NCBI GenBank assembly: GCA_036583965.1 | Contig: JAZBQD010000063.1 | Coordinates: 186,001-250,000 of the forward strand | Source of the DNA: Prunella strophiata | Lineage: Eukaryota; Chordata; Aves; Passeriformes; Prunellidae | Length of the DNA stretch: 64,000 bases | Direction: 5' to 3' | Shown: positions 22,111 to 34,188 of the stretch, piece by piece | How the letters are laid out: every line of letters begins with the position of its first letter | Position numbering within the stretch: position 1 is the first letter of the stretch | Notes under the pieces: generated by a model | What the model was told of the DNA's origin: nothing | What the model saw: only the letters and a program-made list of their open reading frames with translations | The model's database searches: none | Program-made: the position numbers and the translations under genes

Positions 22111-22470
22111 TAGAGGAAGTTTACCAAATTAAATACCAGGAAAATGATCTCTAACATTCAGGGGAAACTGAACACTCTCCAAAAGTGACTTAACAGATTC
22201 AAAGGAGAAGAAGGAAAGGAAAGGCTGAAAAGCCTCATCCCCTGCTCTTCCTCTAACAAACTGGGTGCAATTACTAATAAACCGCCAAAACATGCTACTG
22301 GAATTAGCATGCAGGGTAGGACAAAGAAACCATAAACCATACATATCTTGAACAGACTCCAGTACCTTTGTAAACTCCCTATAAATCATTATCACCGGGC
22401 CCAGCACAATAGCTATTCTAATCCGCTCCCCTCTACTGTAAAAACTACATTAGGGACAATACTGGAGCTA
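22111..22470 (-). pseudogene. gag: class III ERV gag N-terminal, membrane-type region
   Basis: The minus-strand frame at 22129-22407 aligns with residues about 50-130 of the Gag at 55707: RIAIVLGPVIMIYREFTKVL against GIKIALWVYYAYHILTS, LCPTL against TCPSL, NCTQ against NRTQ, and FPLNVRD against FPLNARD. Hydrophobic spacing is kept although identity is low. This shows that the unusual N-terminus belongs to the family and is not a private accident of one copy. Truncated by the deletion at 22110. Confidence 0.75.
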
Positions 22471-22666
22471 TCTCTGTATAAGAAAATAAGCCTCGGGACC
22501 AGAAAGGTATTAAAACCTCAAAAAAGCCTAGGGACCAGAAACACATGAATGCCTTTACCCAGAGAGACATCATGAATTCAAGCAACATGGCCACTCACAG
22601 CTTTATCCCGATACAGAGTAAGCACAAGCAAAATGCAATCAGTACAGGTTTTTTCCACTTTCTCGG

Positions 22667-22684
22667 GCCACATGTTGGGTGCCA
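22667..22684 (-). promoter_or_regulatory. primer binding site, tRNA-Lys type, class III provirus (minus)
   Basis: Reads TGGCACCCAACATGTGGC on the minus strand, matching the site at 55628-55645 at 16 of 18 positions. The spacer to the LTR end is 11 nt, longer than the 4 nt in the other provirus. Confidence 0.75.
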
Positions 22685-22695
22685 AAAAATGTATT

Positions 22696-23361
22696 TGTCC
22701 TGGTTTAGGGCAAATTTTGGAGGAAACCTCTGAATTGAGATCCCTCTAGAAAGCAAATCCAAGTGGTCCCTCCCCCAACTGTTTTGGGAAAAGATTTCCT
22801 TGGAGAAAAGTGGAAAAAAACCCCACTGTTTATTTAACAGGCAAAGCATTCACCAGCACAATAAAAAAGGAGAATATTAAACAATAAAATCTCTCACCAC
22901 TCCAAAGAGATGACAAACTCAGAAAGTCCCCTTTGTGGGCTGTAGTTCAGCTCACTCAGTCTCTTATCAGCCCCTCTGGCCCTGGAAACACCACAACCAG
23001 GGCCAGGCCCAGTGGGCCACAGGTGTGAGCCGCTGGTGCTCTTTTGGGTTTTCAGCACAGAGCAGGTTTAAACAGTTTCAAGAAAAAAGAAAAACCACAT
23101 TCCAGGGAACTTCTCTGCCTCAGCTAGCTAAAAACTAACTAAAAAGAAAGAAGAGCTCTCTCTCACTGTCTGTGCTGCAGACAACACAGTCCAGGAGTAG
23201 GATGTGGGGGAGCAAGTGCAGTTTCTGATAACAAACTCCATGCTTCTTTCCCCCCCCCCCCCCCTTCACTCTCAGAACCAGTCTTAAAGGTGCAAAACTT
23301 ATTTCTGGGCTAAACAGAGGAATGGGGATACAATTCAGCATCATAAAGTCACCCGAGGACA
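22696..23361 (-). repeat. 5' LTR of deleted class III provirus (minus)
   Basis: 666 bp; minus-strand start TGTCCTCGGGTGACTTTATG and end CCTAAACCAGGACA. A run of 14 C lies near 23251. Flanked on the right by CR1 sequence that resumes at 21292, so the provirus (21293-23361) is a clean insertion into CR1. Confidence 0.88.
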
Positions 23362-23535
23362 CCTCCTTACTTCTCCAAGAATCAAAAACTCTATAATTTC
23401 ATGTTTGCTAAGCCCGGGATAGCCTACAACTATCACATCACCCAGCAGTCTTTCTCAGTTTGAAAACAGCAGGTCCAGTGGGGGGCTTTTCCTAGTTATC
23501 TCGTTCCGTTCCGCAGAGCATCCACACAGCTGGTT
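23362..23535 (-). mobile_element. CR1 LINE, end of endonuclease domain (piece 3)
   Basis: Minus-strand translation has PPLDLLFSN, ERLLGDVIVVG and an HEIIEF-type segment, the end of the CR1 endonuclease, like 7815-7960 on the plus strand. The 5' limit is uncertain. Confidence 0.75.
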
Positions 23536-23594
23536 AACAAGAGACATATATGGCATGTTGCAGTTAATTCATGTTAAACAAGCATATTAATCTG

Positions 23595-23946
23595 TGCAGG
23601 AAAGACATTTTTGTGCTGTTCTTGTGAGCCAGCAAAGGCTTCCTGAAGATAAGGAAAGCCTCGTATCTCTCTCAAGGAAGGTACCAAGGCTATCACTATG
23701 ACAACGTGAAGGAAGAGAGAAAGTAACAAGATATGGACTTTGGTTGGCTCGCAGAGTGACGTGGCTCCTTTTCACCTATTGAGAGTTTTGTTTCTTTTTC
23801 ATGACCAATGGGCAGTGTATGTGTTTGTTAAGCAAATGTAAATATCCTGTAAAACTATAAAGGCAACATGTTGCTTTAAGAAATTAGCATATACAGCCTT
23901 CTGATGGAGTCCTGGTGCTTGCACCGTGTCAGGCTCTATAGCGACA
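23595..23946 (+). repeat. solo LTR, family B-like, with 6-bp TSD AATCTG
   Basis: 352 bp from TGCAGGAAAGAC to CTCTATAGCGACA. AATCTG occurs at 23589-23594 and 23947-23952. It shares the end pattern CCTTCTGATGGAGTC ... GCGACA with family B. Confidence 0.88.
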
Positions 23947-23952
23947 AATCTG

Positions 23953-25654
23953 TGCAACCCTTTTGTTCTGAAAATTCTCTTTTATCATATCACTACATTT
24001 CACTACAAGTAGTACTAAAGAAAAGCAAGTTATCACATAAGTATCAGAATTAATGAATCCCGTTTACCATGGATTTCTCTTCTATACTGTTTTGTTCCTT
24101 TCCTACAATAACCCAGTTGTCTGTCCATCTGTCCGTCCCACTCCACAAATTCCTACCGTCCCCATTCTTTGAAATTTCATTGTTTTCCCTAGCCCTTGAT
24201 ACCTTCTATTACTTCCCATGCCCAGAAAGAGGGAGTATACACTGCAGCTATTTCCGAACAGCATGTGTGCTGACTGGCCAGCAGATACATACATGCCACC
24301 AAGCCAAACAAAACAGCATCAACTCACATCATAGTGCTTCCTTCAGGCAGGACACTAATTTATCTGCTATCCCTCCTAAAGAGCTCAGAAGTTACTGATA
24401 GAGGAATACGATCAAAAGAGCAAGGATGCCAGCTTTAAATTTATTTCAAAAGCCAAACTGAAGAGATCACATGCAGCAGTTCTTTGCTTCTGTATGACAT
24501 GCAAGACAGGCCTATTTCTATATTGCTTATATTTTACATTTGCAATCCAGGTCTTGTTTGCACCAATTTTCCTTTAAAAAACTCTGTAATGGTTCATGAT
24601 GTGATAAACCTACTAGAAGGTAAATATTGATTAGGTAAAATCTGACACAGAGGAAGCTTTTATTGAACTGCTGCTAATTTTTGTTCATCTGTACATTAAT
24701 CACACACCTGACAAACATAGAAGAACTTCTGTTTCTGGTTAACAGAACTCTATTGATTTCTCTGGATACCTCTCAAAATAGCCCTTCATGTACGTAAGAC
24801 AGCACAGATTGGACTCAACACTCCCTATACCTCCAAGGTTAAAAAAATCCACACTTCCTTCTGCAAGAAGAAAACATTGCCTGCACTTCATAAATCAAAA
24901 AAGAGAGAAGCTAGGAAGCAGGGGGCAGAGGAGAGGCAGGAATGCAAGTCTGTTTTCAGCACTCCTTTAAATAAAATCAGCTATTTATGCTTTATTTAAA
25001 AAGTATATGTAAACGAAGTTCTTTGCATCTCAAAGTTTTGCGTTGCTGCTTGGGTTGGGTTTGGTTTTTTTTGAGTGGTGCCAAACATTCAAAGTAAAAA
25101 TTCAAACAAAAGTGCCTGTCTAAGCAAATTATTTCCCATCATTGCTTCAGATGGTTTACAAATAAAGCTATCCCAAATTTTAGTTAGTTCTCCATTACAA
25201 TGGCTAAAGCAGGAATCCCCAAGGTCAAGAGTAATATACCCATTTTTCTGCTGTTCTAGCATTCATACATACATCGTCCCTAATCTTTTGTATTCACTAT
25301 TCCTTTTTCAGTAAAAGTGGACAAAATACAGGAATTTCTTTAAACAATTTTTTCCTTATTGTTCAGACAATTATTACTGCTTTAATCAAGCTGCATACAG
25401 GCAGAACCATTAGGATGTGTGTCAAAAAAACCCAAGGGTATCTATTAATTTTGGCAGACTAATATAATGAACTAGCATATTACAAAAGTATAGACTGGCT
25501 AAATAGCACTGCATGAGAACTCCAGTGAAGCTTGCAGACTTTGACTGGAGCACCACATTCAGGGAGACCGTTTTCCCCTCCTTAGAAAAACCTAAATTTT
25601 GAGAAAGATTTTTTTTTTTAACCTTTCACTGGTCTTCTTTCAACAGTATATGTC
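23953..25654. other. unrecognised sequence
   Basis: No coding homology, RNA gene or element end recognised in about 1.7 kb. Confidence 0.5.
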
Positions 25655-26723
25655 TGTCATGGTTTGACACTGGCCAAATTCCAGGCACCCATGAAAGTCG
25701 CTCACTCACCCTCTCCTGCCACAGCTGGGCAGAGGAAGGAAAAAAATTAATGAAGAGTTCATGAGTTGAGAGAAGGACCAGTAGAAAACACTCCAAGGGC
25801 AAAACAGGCTCAGCTTAGAGGTACAAAGTGAGTTTATTACTAACAAAGTAAGAGGACAATAACAAGAAGTAAAAATAAGCCCTTAAAAATACCTTTTCTT
25901 CCTCCAACTCCTCCCTCCTTCCCACCAACAACACAGGGAGACAGGGGCATGGGGGTTTGGTCAGTTCATCATCCGAGTTCTTCCGCTGCTCAGGGAGAGT
26001 AATCCTTCCCCTATTATGCTGTGGGGTCCCTCCCATGGGAGACCGTTTTCCGTGAACTTCTCCAGTGTGGCTCCAAATCTCACAAGCAGCAGTCCTCCAA
26101 AAACTGCCACAACGTGAGTCCCTCCCACGGGCAAACAGTCCTCCCAAAACTGCTGAGGCGTGGGTCACTCTTCGACAGGGTGCAGTCCTCCAAGGACAGG
26201 CTGCTCCTGCCTGGAAGCAGGGGCCCTTTCTCTTCACTGAGTATCCCACTGGATCACAGCCTCCTCAAGGCATCCACCTGCTCCAGCATGGGCACCTCCC
26301 CCACAGGCTGTGGATGGATCTCTGCCTCCCCTGTGGATCCATGGACTGCAGAGGGACAACCTGCTTCACCATGGTCTTCACCACAGCCTGCAGAGGAATC
26401 TTGACTGGTGCCTGGAGCATCTCCTCCTCCTTCTCCACTGACCTTGGTGTCTCCATGTTGTTTCCCTCACATCTTCTCACCTCCTCCTCTTCTCTGACTA
26501 AAAAAATTGTGCCCCCCTTTGTTTTGATTTTCTTCTTAAATATGTTATCACAGAGGTATTACCAACATCTTTAATTGGCCCAGACTTGACCAGCAGCATG
26601 TTCATCTTCAGAGCCATCAGGGATTGGCTCTGCTGGACATGGTCGAAGCTTCTAGCAGCTTCTCACAGAAGCCACTCCATGGTCCCCCTGCTACCAAAAA
26701 CCAGGCCATGCAAAACCAACACA
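25655..26723 (-). repeat. LTR, family K (GGTTTGACA end), minus
   Basis: 1069 bp, minus-strand start TGTGTTGGTTTTGCATGG and end CAGTGTCAAACCATGACA. The body layout matches 5195-6296: GA-rich 3' part, CTCCAGCATGGGCAC-type phrases and a TTTATTACTAAC block. The flanks do not show a convincing TSD. Confidence 0.8.
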
Positions 26724-27442
26724 TCATTGGGAAGAGCAATATTTCTCTTGGAATAATGTAGCTATTTCATTTGATGAAATAAGTTGCTTGCACAAAAATG
26801 ACAGTGCAAACAATATTTTCTAGTTCATGTGCTTGTAATCAGGCTGTATTTCATACTGTGAACTTCTCCCATTTCTTCTCCCAATCCTATACTTGAATTT
26901 CTAAACATCACCACCTTGTTTGAAACAAAACTAGGAATATAATAGGGACCCACCAAGATTTTCTTGCTTAGCCTAAGGAACAGTCAGTTGCCATATTATT
27001 GTTACAGGTCTTATTTGATAAGCAGGGACAATATCTGAACATCAGAATCAGTTTATGTAAATCAATTGGAATAACTGTTCTGGTTACTTTAAGCTTTATT
27101 TAGCAAGAGAAAAAAACAATTGCAATTTTGAAAAACAGGAGGCAAACCCACCCCCAGAATACCATACATGAATATTGACAACTCTCAAGAAGGGAGGAAA
27201 AAAAAAGGCTAAAATATAATTATATAGTTTTTTACCATTAGTACCATATCTCAAACCCTCCTCTTAATCATACTAGAGAAAAATCTCACAATCATAAATG
27301 TGCTAATCATCACAACAGCCTTTGTTATGGAAGGCAAGATGGAGTCCAACATACAGCAAGAAAACAAAGATACACTCTGGTCATGTGATTTGCCCAACAT
27401 CCACAGTGGAACATGAGTCTTGAAACTGACAGAGGAACTATC
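26724..27442. other. unrecognised sequence
   Basis: AT-rich, no feature recognised. Confidence 0.5.
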
Positions 27443-27446
27443 TACT

Positions 27447-27985
27447 TGTGTGGAATCCTCTGAATCTTTCCCCCTCAGGGAAATCCCCAGAGCATTGCCT
27501 TGGAGAGACTTACCATAGAGTGTACCCCACCTGGGCAGACAGAAAGGACTTCCTCATGGAATCTTGCTTAACACTGACCCATCCCAGTTCCTTTCCCTGT
27601 ATGTCCCAACTTCCCCTGGTTTCTCCCTTCCCCTGGTTTCTCCTTTCCCTGTTTCCTCATTGGTTGTGGTACCCCTGGTGGCCAGCCCCATCTTCCCTGA
27701 AAGCCTTTGTACCGCCCCCGTGCCCTCCCCTACTTAACCTTGTGCATAGCACATGGTCTCGTCTTTTGTCTCTGGTTTCCCTTTGGCGTGCTGGAATAAA
27801 CCTCACTGGAACTGACCATAAAAAAGGGCCTTCTGCCTCTCTTCGCTGAGCTAGTTGTGGTGAGTGGTGTGTGTGGACTTGACTGCTTTGCCTGAATGCT
27901 TACCCAAGCTGCTTTCCACAGGAGATGCTTATTGGGGAATAAGTATAGGTAGCAGCATCCACCATCTAAACCCCACACTGCTACA
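27447..27985 (+). repeat. solo LTR, class I-like, 4-bp TSD TACT
   Basis: 539 bp from TGTGTGGAATCC to CCCCACACTGCTACA. TACT lies at 27443-27446 and 27986-27989. It contains a repeated CCCCTGGTTTCTC phrase (about 27612-27645), a TACTTAA box at about 27731 and AATAAACC at about 27795. A 4-bp duplication fits gammaretrovirus-like integration. Confidence 0.82.
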
Positions 27986-27989
27986 TACT

Positions 27990-28507
27990 TGATCTTCCTT
28001 CCATAGCAAAACCTATCTTTAGCTAAAAATGGAACACATATATATATAAAATCTAGGTTAGTGTACTGGAATCCATTGCCTCATGCTACATAACAGCTCT
28101 TCATTACAATCAGACTTAATCCTAGTCCAGTCACTCTGATACAGAACAACCATAGTATCTTGAAGTGTCGAGGCAAAATCACCAGGCAGTTTCCCCAGGT
28201 TATTTAAGAAACAGGAACTCAAGAGAATTAAGAACAACTGCTTTATCATAACCAACCCATAACAGGTTTGTACTCTGCTGTGCATTCTAGCTTTATATTG
28301 AGAGAAGATGTTCAGTGTTCTTTTTAGCTTTATGAACAGCATGCACAAAGGCTACATTTTTAAGTTAATAAATTTTTGTAACTCTCTGATGTTCAAAAAG
28401 AGAAACTTATTTTCCAAAATGTGTTTCTACTTCACTGATATTATTTAAAAATACTGAATGTGTTACACAAAAAAATAGCTTAAATTTTGAATGTTGACAA
28501 GTGTGCT
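27990..28507. other. unrecognised sequence
   Basis: No feature recognised; a TATATATA run lies near 28040. Confidence 0.5.
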
Positions 28508-28790
28508 TGTTGTAGTTTAACCCCAACTGTCAATTAAGTACCATGCAGTTGCTTGGTCACTTCCCCCTGCCCCAGTGGTGCTGCAGATAATTTGTGTGTA
28601 TGTGTGTGTGGGGTGTGAATGCACAAAAATGAACTTCTCAGTGGAAAAAAAGTCAAGACCAAAAGAACATGACACTGAGGAGAGTGAACAACTAAGTTTG
28701 TGAAATGATCAAATAAGGCAAAAGCTCTAATCTCACTGGTTCTTAAATAAGCCCTAGTATCCAGATACATTAGAAGTTATTGCTACTCTG
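28508..28790 (-). repeat. LTR fragment, GGTTTAAC-end type, minus
   Basis: Starts TGTTGTAGTTTAACCCC, the reverse of an LTR end of the same general design as 5195 and 25655. The part at 28695-28770 (GGCAAAAGCTCTAATCT, TTCTTAAATAA, CCCTAGTATC) matches 46395-46460. Incomplete. Confidence 0.5.
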
Positions 28791-30183
28791 TATTTCCCAT
28801 GACAGTCAAACAGCTTTTATTTGTAATAAGACTTTAGCTATTTGGAATAGTACAGACATCAAATGGATCAAGCCACCTGTCAAATGCTTCCAGTAGTACA
28901 TATGAACAAGCAATGAGCAGTTTTTCCTTCAGTAGCAGGCAAGATTCCTAACTATGGCTGTTATTCAAGAGGCCTTTCTCTGTCCATGGCAAATGAGGCA
29001 TCAATATTCACTTGGGTTCATGCAGGTGCTCTATCAACAAAGCTGCTCCAAGAGCAGAGACACTGCCTGGGAGAAGACTGCTCATTGAACCAAGAACAGG
29101 GTAGAAACCTTGAGTTACTGGATGTCTGTATTACATTTTCATCTGAGAACAAGAAGCAGTTTCTACTCAGAAAAGAGATATAACTAGTTGACACAACATT
29201 TTTATACTTTACCAGCTTAAATGTCAATAGACTTCAGCATGCTTACAGTGTTTTCTTTAAGAGGAAAATGTATCATACCAGATCCAACAGCCCAAGAGAG
29301 GTGAGGCTGCTGCCATTCCATGTCCCCAGCTCCAACCATTAATGAGGCTGAAGATATATTCCCAGCAGGCACACTGACAAGCACACATATATGCATTTAT
29401 ACATGACTGTTCACACAGATCACAGACACTAAAAGCACTCACACAAACAGCACTAATGGCCTCATCCTGCTCCCCTCTCTATCTGGACAGGATGAAAGTC
29501 CACTAGTGAGAATATATATATACATATGTACAAGGTGGACGCCTCAGCAGCTTGGCTCAGACACTCAGACTGCCCAGTAGCTGGCCCCTTGGACTCCAGT
29601 CTCCCTAGCATCTCAATATACAAGCCCTCAAGGCCGTAGGCTTACTCCAGTTGCTGGTACAGCACAGACACAGCTGGCTCTTGCCCTTAGAGCTACACAG
29701 GCACTCTCACACCCAGAGATGGCCCTTAGAGACCCACTCACCCTCTTGTTCCCAGGCCACTTCACCTATTCAGAAGCTAGTCTGGCTTGACCTTTGCTAT
29801 CAATTGCACACCCACATGTGCACACTCATTCCAGTCACTGGCATCACTGACACATGGGCCCTCCGACCTGTGGTCTGACTCCAGCTGCTGTACTCACATC
29901 CCCATATGCACACAGAACAGGGAGGCCCTCACCTAGGAAAGAGCTAGAAGGGAATTAAATAAAATAGGACAGACTGCCCTGATCAGGCACAGAGCATAGC
30001 CAGACAAAAATCCTGACCAGCAACCTCCCTTGGTCTAAAAGGTGATCTGGAGAGCTGCTCCCAATGACTCAGTGTGATAGGTTTCATGTCCCAGAGTTCT
30101 AATCCTGCAAATACTTAAATATGTTTTATTATGAAAGCAGAATTACACATGTGCTTAAAAAGCCAGTAAGTAGCATTTCTCAG
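28791..30183. other. unrecognised sequence with short degenerate repeats
   Basis: 29560-29930 is CA/CT-rich with loosely repeated phrases such as TCCAGTTGCTGGTACAGCAC and TCCAGTCACTGGCATCACTG. No coding homology recognised. Confidence 0.45.
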
Positions 30184-30690
30184 GAGTCTGTCCTGGAACC
30201 TATCCTGTTTAATATTTTCACCAGTGACCTGTAGGAGGAGATGGAATCCACCTCATTGAGTCTGTGGACAATACCAAATTGTGGGGAATGTAGTTGATAT
30301 ACCTAAGGATGGAGCTGCCATTCAGAGGGATCTAGAAAGACCGGAGGAATGGGCCAGCAGAAACCTTATGAAACTTGACGTGGACAAATGCCAAATCTTG
30401 TACCTCAGATGGACTAACTCCTTGCAGAGTTACAGGTTAGGGGGCTGACTAGCTGGAGAGATCTGCTGAAAAGGACCTGGGGTTCTTGAGGGATAGAAGG
30501 CTAAACAGGAGCCAGCAGTGTGCACACACGCACGCAGACACGTAAACACCCCCAGTGAACAAGAAATATGTTGATAAACTTGAGCAAGTCCAACAGAGGC
30601 CATCAAAATGGTGAGGAGGCTGGAGCACATGCCCTATGAGAGGCTGAGGTCTATGGGGTATTTAAAGACCTAGTTTTCCTTCTTCAAAGA
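30184..30690 (+). mobile_element. CR1 LINE fragment, RT C-terminal half
   Basis: Decayed CR1 RT in plus orientation: a VCPGTYPV-type block, then NTKLWG, MELPFRG-like and AEKDLGFLRDRRLNRSQQCA segments in several frames, and near 30605 the KMVRRLEHMPYERL segment. Stops and indels throughout. An inserted CA-rich stretch lies near 30520-30550. Confidence 0.8.
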
Positions 30691-30714
30691 TAAAAGCTGT
30701 CAGGCGGCAAGGAC

Positions 30715-30850
30715 TGGCAGCTCCATAAGGGAGGATGAGCCAGGAGCCAAGCATGATAACAAGGTCAGCAGTGGCCCCACCACTAAGGCCTCAGTCCCAC
30801 AGTACCCAAGCAAGATGAGCAGGATAGCTCTGGTGACAGTAGCCAGGTGT
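30715..30850. repeat. interspersed repeat R1, copy 1
   Basis: GAGCCAGGAGCCAAGCATGATAACA ... CAGTCCCACAGTACC ... AGCAGGATAG is shared with 39945-40080 and 53695-53830. I cannot name the family; it recurs next to the Ty3/gypsy-like remnants and could be an end region of that element. Confidence 0.6.
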
Positions 30851-32490
30851 GAGAAATGACTGTTCACAAACCTACTCACACTTGAGAGTATATAATTTAA
30901 CACACATGTAAACAGCAGTGTACACATTGCGTGTACACTTCAGTGTATCTATGTGAATTGTGCTGTGCACACTAACACACATGTACACTGTGTAAAGCAA
31001 GACACTCACATCTGGGCATACGTGTGTACAGCACCCTGTCAGAGCTCTCCTGGCCCTGATGCCCCTGTAGGTCTCTCCTATCATGGTGAGGATGGGGATA
31101 GGAGAGGGGAGTGTGGGTGGGACATTGTGGTATAGCTTAAGGAACACCCTCTGTGCTTTTGGCGTGGGTACAGACAGGCCTGTCATCTCAGACTGAAGGA
31201 AGGAAGGAAAGGTATCTGTGTAATGTATTTAAGCTTTTGACACTTAAACTCTTCTCTTAACCTGAAAGAGAAATAGCACTTTGCCAGCATTTATTACAGG
31301 TACAGGACTTTGTTGAAGGCTGTCCTTGCTTTGTTTAATACTTGGCAATGTTGCAGGGAAGCTGGAAAAGCTTCAGGGAAGAAAAAGAACACAACAGATA
31401 AGTTGAGTGATGAAGGAGGCATCAAAACACAGGGGAGAGGGGGCTACAAACTACAAAAAGGGTCTGCTAGGAGCTAGCAACCCTCAACCCTAAAACAGCA
31501 GGGGAAGCTACAAACAAAGGGAAAATGTTACTGTACTAGGATTCTGCAATGTGCAGTGAGACACAAACTGGGAAAATCTCCTATTTCTTTCCCTTCTTCC
31601 TTGAACATCTTTGCTAGAAGGAGGAAGCACACCCATGTGCTGGTAGCTCTTTGACTTTCCTTCTCACTCTGCCACAAGTGTTGACTAATTAATTATACAC
31701 AAGGCAAGACCTTCTTGCAGTCACTGGAGCAGGAGGCAGTAGGAGATTACACAATAAATGCCTGTCACAACAGGTCTTAGATGCAGCTACAGATCTGAAA
31801 TTGTGCCCATCTCACAGTTTCATGTCATGACTCCCTGTAGCTCTGCCACTCTTAGAGTGTTTGTTCTTGGCTGTGGGAGGAGAGCCTGGAAGGAGAAGCA
31901 GAGTGAAGTTTTCAGGACACAGCCCTCAGCTGAAGAAAAACTCTTAAAAGCTGATTAAGAGAGGAAATCACCAGACATGAGCTCAGAGCTGGGCCCAGGG
32001 TGTAAAGCAGGGCAGGCAGTCGGGTTTGGGCATTTCACACTCCCCCTGCCCCACAGAAATGGGGCTGCACTAGTTTGAAACAATAGGAAGGTAGGCACAA
32101 AGAGGAAACTAGTGTTTTATACTCTCTCAATGCTTGCTCAATTTAAGGAGCTTGTGTAGGGCTCCCCAGTAGTCCCAACTATAAGGTGGTCAGTGGCTGA
32201 GAGGCAATAGGGGTCTGAACTATAGCAGGAAACGACAGGCACACTCTAGTCTCAAAAACTCACCTGCCAGTGTACTCCTTCCTAATTTGTTTGGCAACTA
32301 CTAGATGAAAAGCCTGAAGATTAAGGAAAAAGCCCAGAGGTTTTACAGCCCAGAGGAGGGCAAGAGAAGAGGTGAGAGGATCCTCCTTTTCCTTTTGGGG
32401 ACTTTTTTCTAATTAGCTAGAAGGAGAAAGACAGAAAGAGAAAAGAGAGAGAAAGGAGAGGGTAAAAAAAAAAAGAGGGAAAAAGAAGAA
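30851..32490. other. unrecognised sequence
   Basis: CA/TG-rich microsatellite-like sequence at 30890-31030. The rest has no recognised homology. A/G-rich at 32420-32490. Confidence 0.45.
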
Positions 32491-32499
32491 ACTTTGCCT

Positions 32500-34156
32500 T
32501 CTTATTGGAAAACAAAAGCAAACAAACAACTTGTTTATGGTCCGGGGACCCCGTACCACTGGGTCGGTTATGCCACTCTTCTCCTGCCTCGGCTTGGCAC
32601 CCCGGCACCCTCAGCACACTAGCACAAGCAGCCGTCGAGCCACTCACGTGGTCTCGCGCTCATGCAGCTCCACATTGGCGGACACTGCAGGGAAGTCTCT
32701 GCAGCCCGGCGCTCCTGGGCCAGCCCTGCTGGGCGCCACTGCTACCGGCACCTCTGAGTCACTGCGGGCAGCCCTGTACAGGCGACCTCACTGTGCTAGG
32801 GCCCCAACTAAGAAGCATTGATCGCCGGTCGGGCCACGCGCAACCCTGCCCCCGTGCCCCTAAGCCGCTGCCCCCTCCTCCTTCCTGGTGCCTTTCGGCT
32901 TGTTAGCGTGGGGCGACCGCTGAAAAATTGGCCACGTGGCGCCCTGGCGCTCCCCCGCCCGCCCGGCCCTACGCTGGTGGGCCGTGGAGAAGCCCTGTAG
33001 AGCTAGGAGCTCCTGCCACACAGCGGCTTTTTATGTACACCGCGCCTCGCGCCGCCGCTGGGCTAGCGACCTCCGCGGTCTCTGAGACCCCTGGCACAGC
33101 TAAGCCAGCCCCCGACTTTCGCCGGCACCGCCTCCGCCGGGGCAGTGAGCACTGGGGCCACCACGCTGGGTCTCCGCTGGCCGCCACTTACACAGACCAG
33201 CCCCCGCCCATGGCTCCTGCCCGGGAAGCCCCACTCACCCGGCTGCCCCCGAGTGGCGGTGCCGGTCCCATGGAGCCGGGCACTCCTCCACCAGGCCAGC
33301 CCCGTTGAGCTCCACTGCTCGGCCTCTCCGAATCGCCGCAGGCAGGCAAGCCCACGGTGCTGGAGCTCCACCGCGCCACTGGACACTGTCTACACAAATC
33401 TGCCTCTGCATGTGGCCCTTGCCGCAGCCGACCCCGCCCACGGCTCCCTCTTACCCCTCCTTTATTTGCGTCCCGCTATCCACGGGTCTCCCACCTCCCT
33501 TTGCTCTGTGTCCCTCGCCCGGGAGACCCCGTACAGCCTTTTGTTCGCAGCATCCTTGCCCGGGCAACCCCGTGTAACTGGGCTCGCCTCGCCGGGCGCC
33601 CCTACACTCGGTGAAAACCACCCCACTCGCTGCGACCCTCAGCCGCCTCCGGGATCGGTTGCGTCACCGCGCTGGGCTTCCGCTGCCTCCCCCCACCCTC
33701 GTTGGGTCAGTGCGCACTGGAAACTTGCCACGCCAAGCGCGGCTGCGAGCGCTACTACATGTAGACTTGCTTCCCAGGCTTCCTTTGAGCCGGCGGGTCG
33801 GGAAACTCCGCCCGCCTCCTCCCCCTCGGTCCCCGCTTGGAAAACCCCGCGCACTCGGCTCTCCTCGAGCGGCGGTCTTGCTGGCGGCGGCCCCTCGCCC
33901 CTGGGTACCCTGTTAACTGGGTCAGCTCGCTGGGCTCCACCGCTCAGCGTCATCAAGTCACTGCGGGCAGGCGCACGCGAGTGCAGTTTATCACCAACAC
34001 TCGGTGTTTTTCAGTCACCGCTACCAGCGGCAGCACCCCCTCTCAAGCCTCGGCTGGCAAGCTCTGGAAGTTATCGTGCTGACCGCGCACCAGAAGCTCA
34101 CCACACTGAGCGCGCCGCTGCTCCACGTGGAGTAGCCACGCAAGCCCCGCTGCCCT

Positions 34157-34188
<32 letters not shown>

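Noticed and set aside
21288..23366. 5-bp TSD for the deleted class III provirus
   Set aside because: TGTCC and CCTCC agree at only three positions; the insertion is instead supported by CR1 continuity.
24069..24398. 109-residue plus-strand frame
   Set aside because: Low-complexity hydrophobic/serine content, no family resemblance, and no flanking signal.
25655..26723. TSD for this LTR
   Set aside because: ATGTC and TCATT do not match, so I claim the LTR but not a complete solo insertion.
29018..29227. possible small gene on minus strand
   Set aside because: Short, no conserved motif, and an overlapping plus-strand frame is equally open.
30880..31030. CRISPR-like or tRNA-like spaced repeats in CA-rich sequence
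   Set aside because: Irregular ACAC/GTGT microsatellite in a vertebrate context; no tRNA fold or box sequences found.
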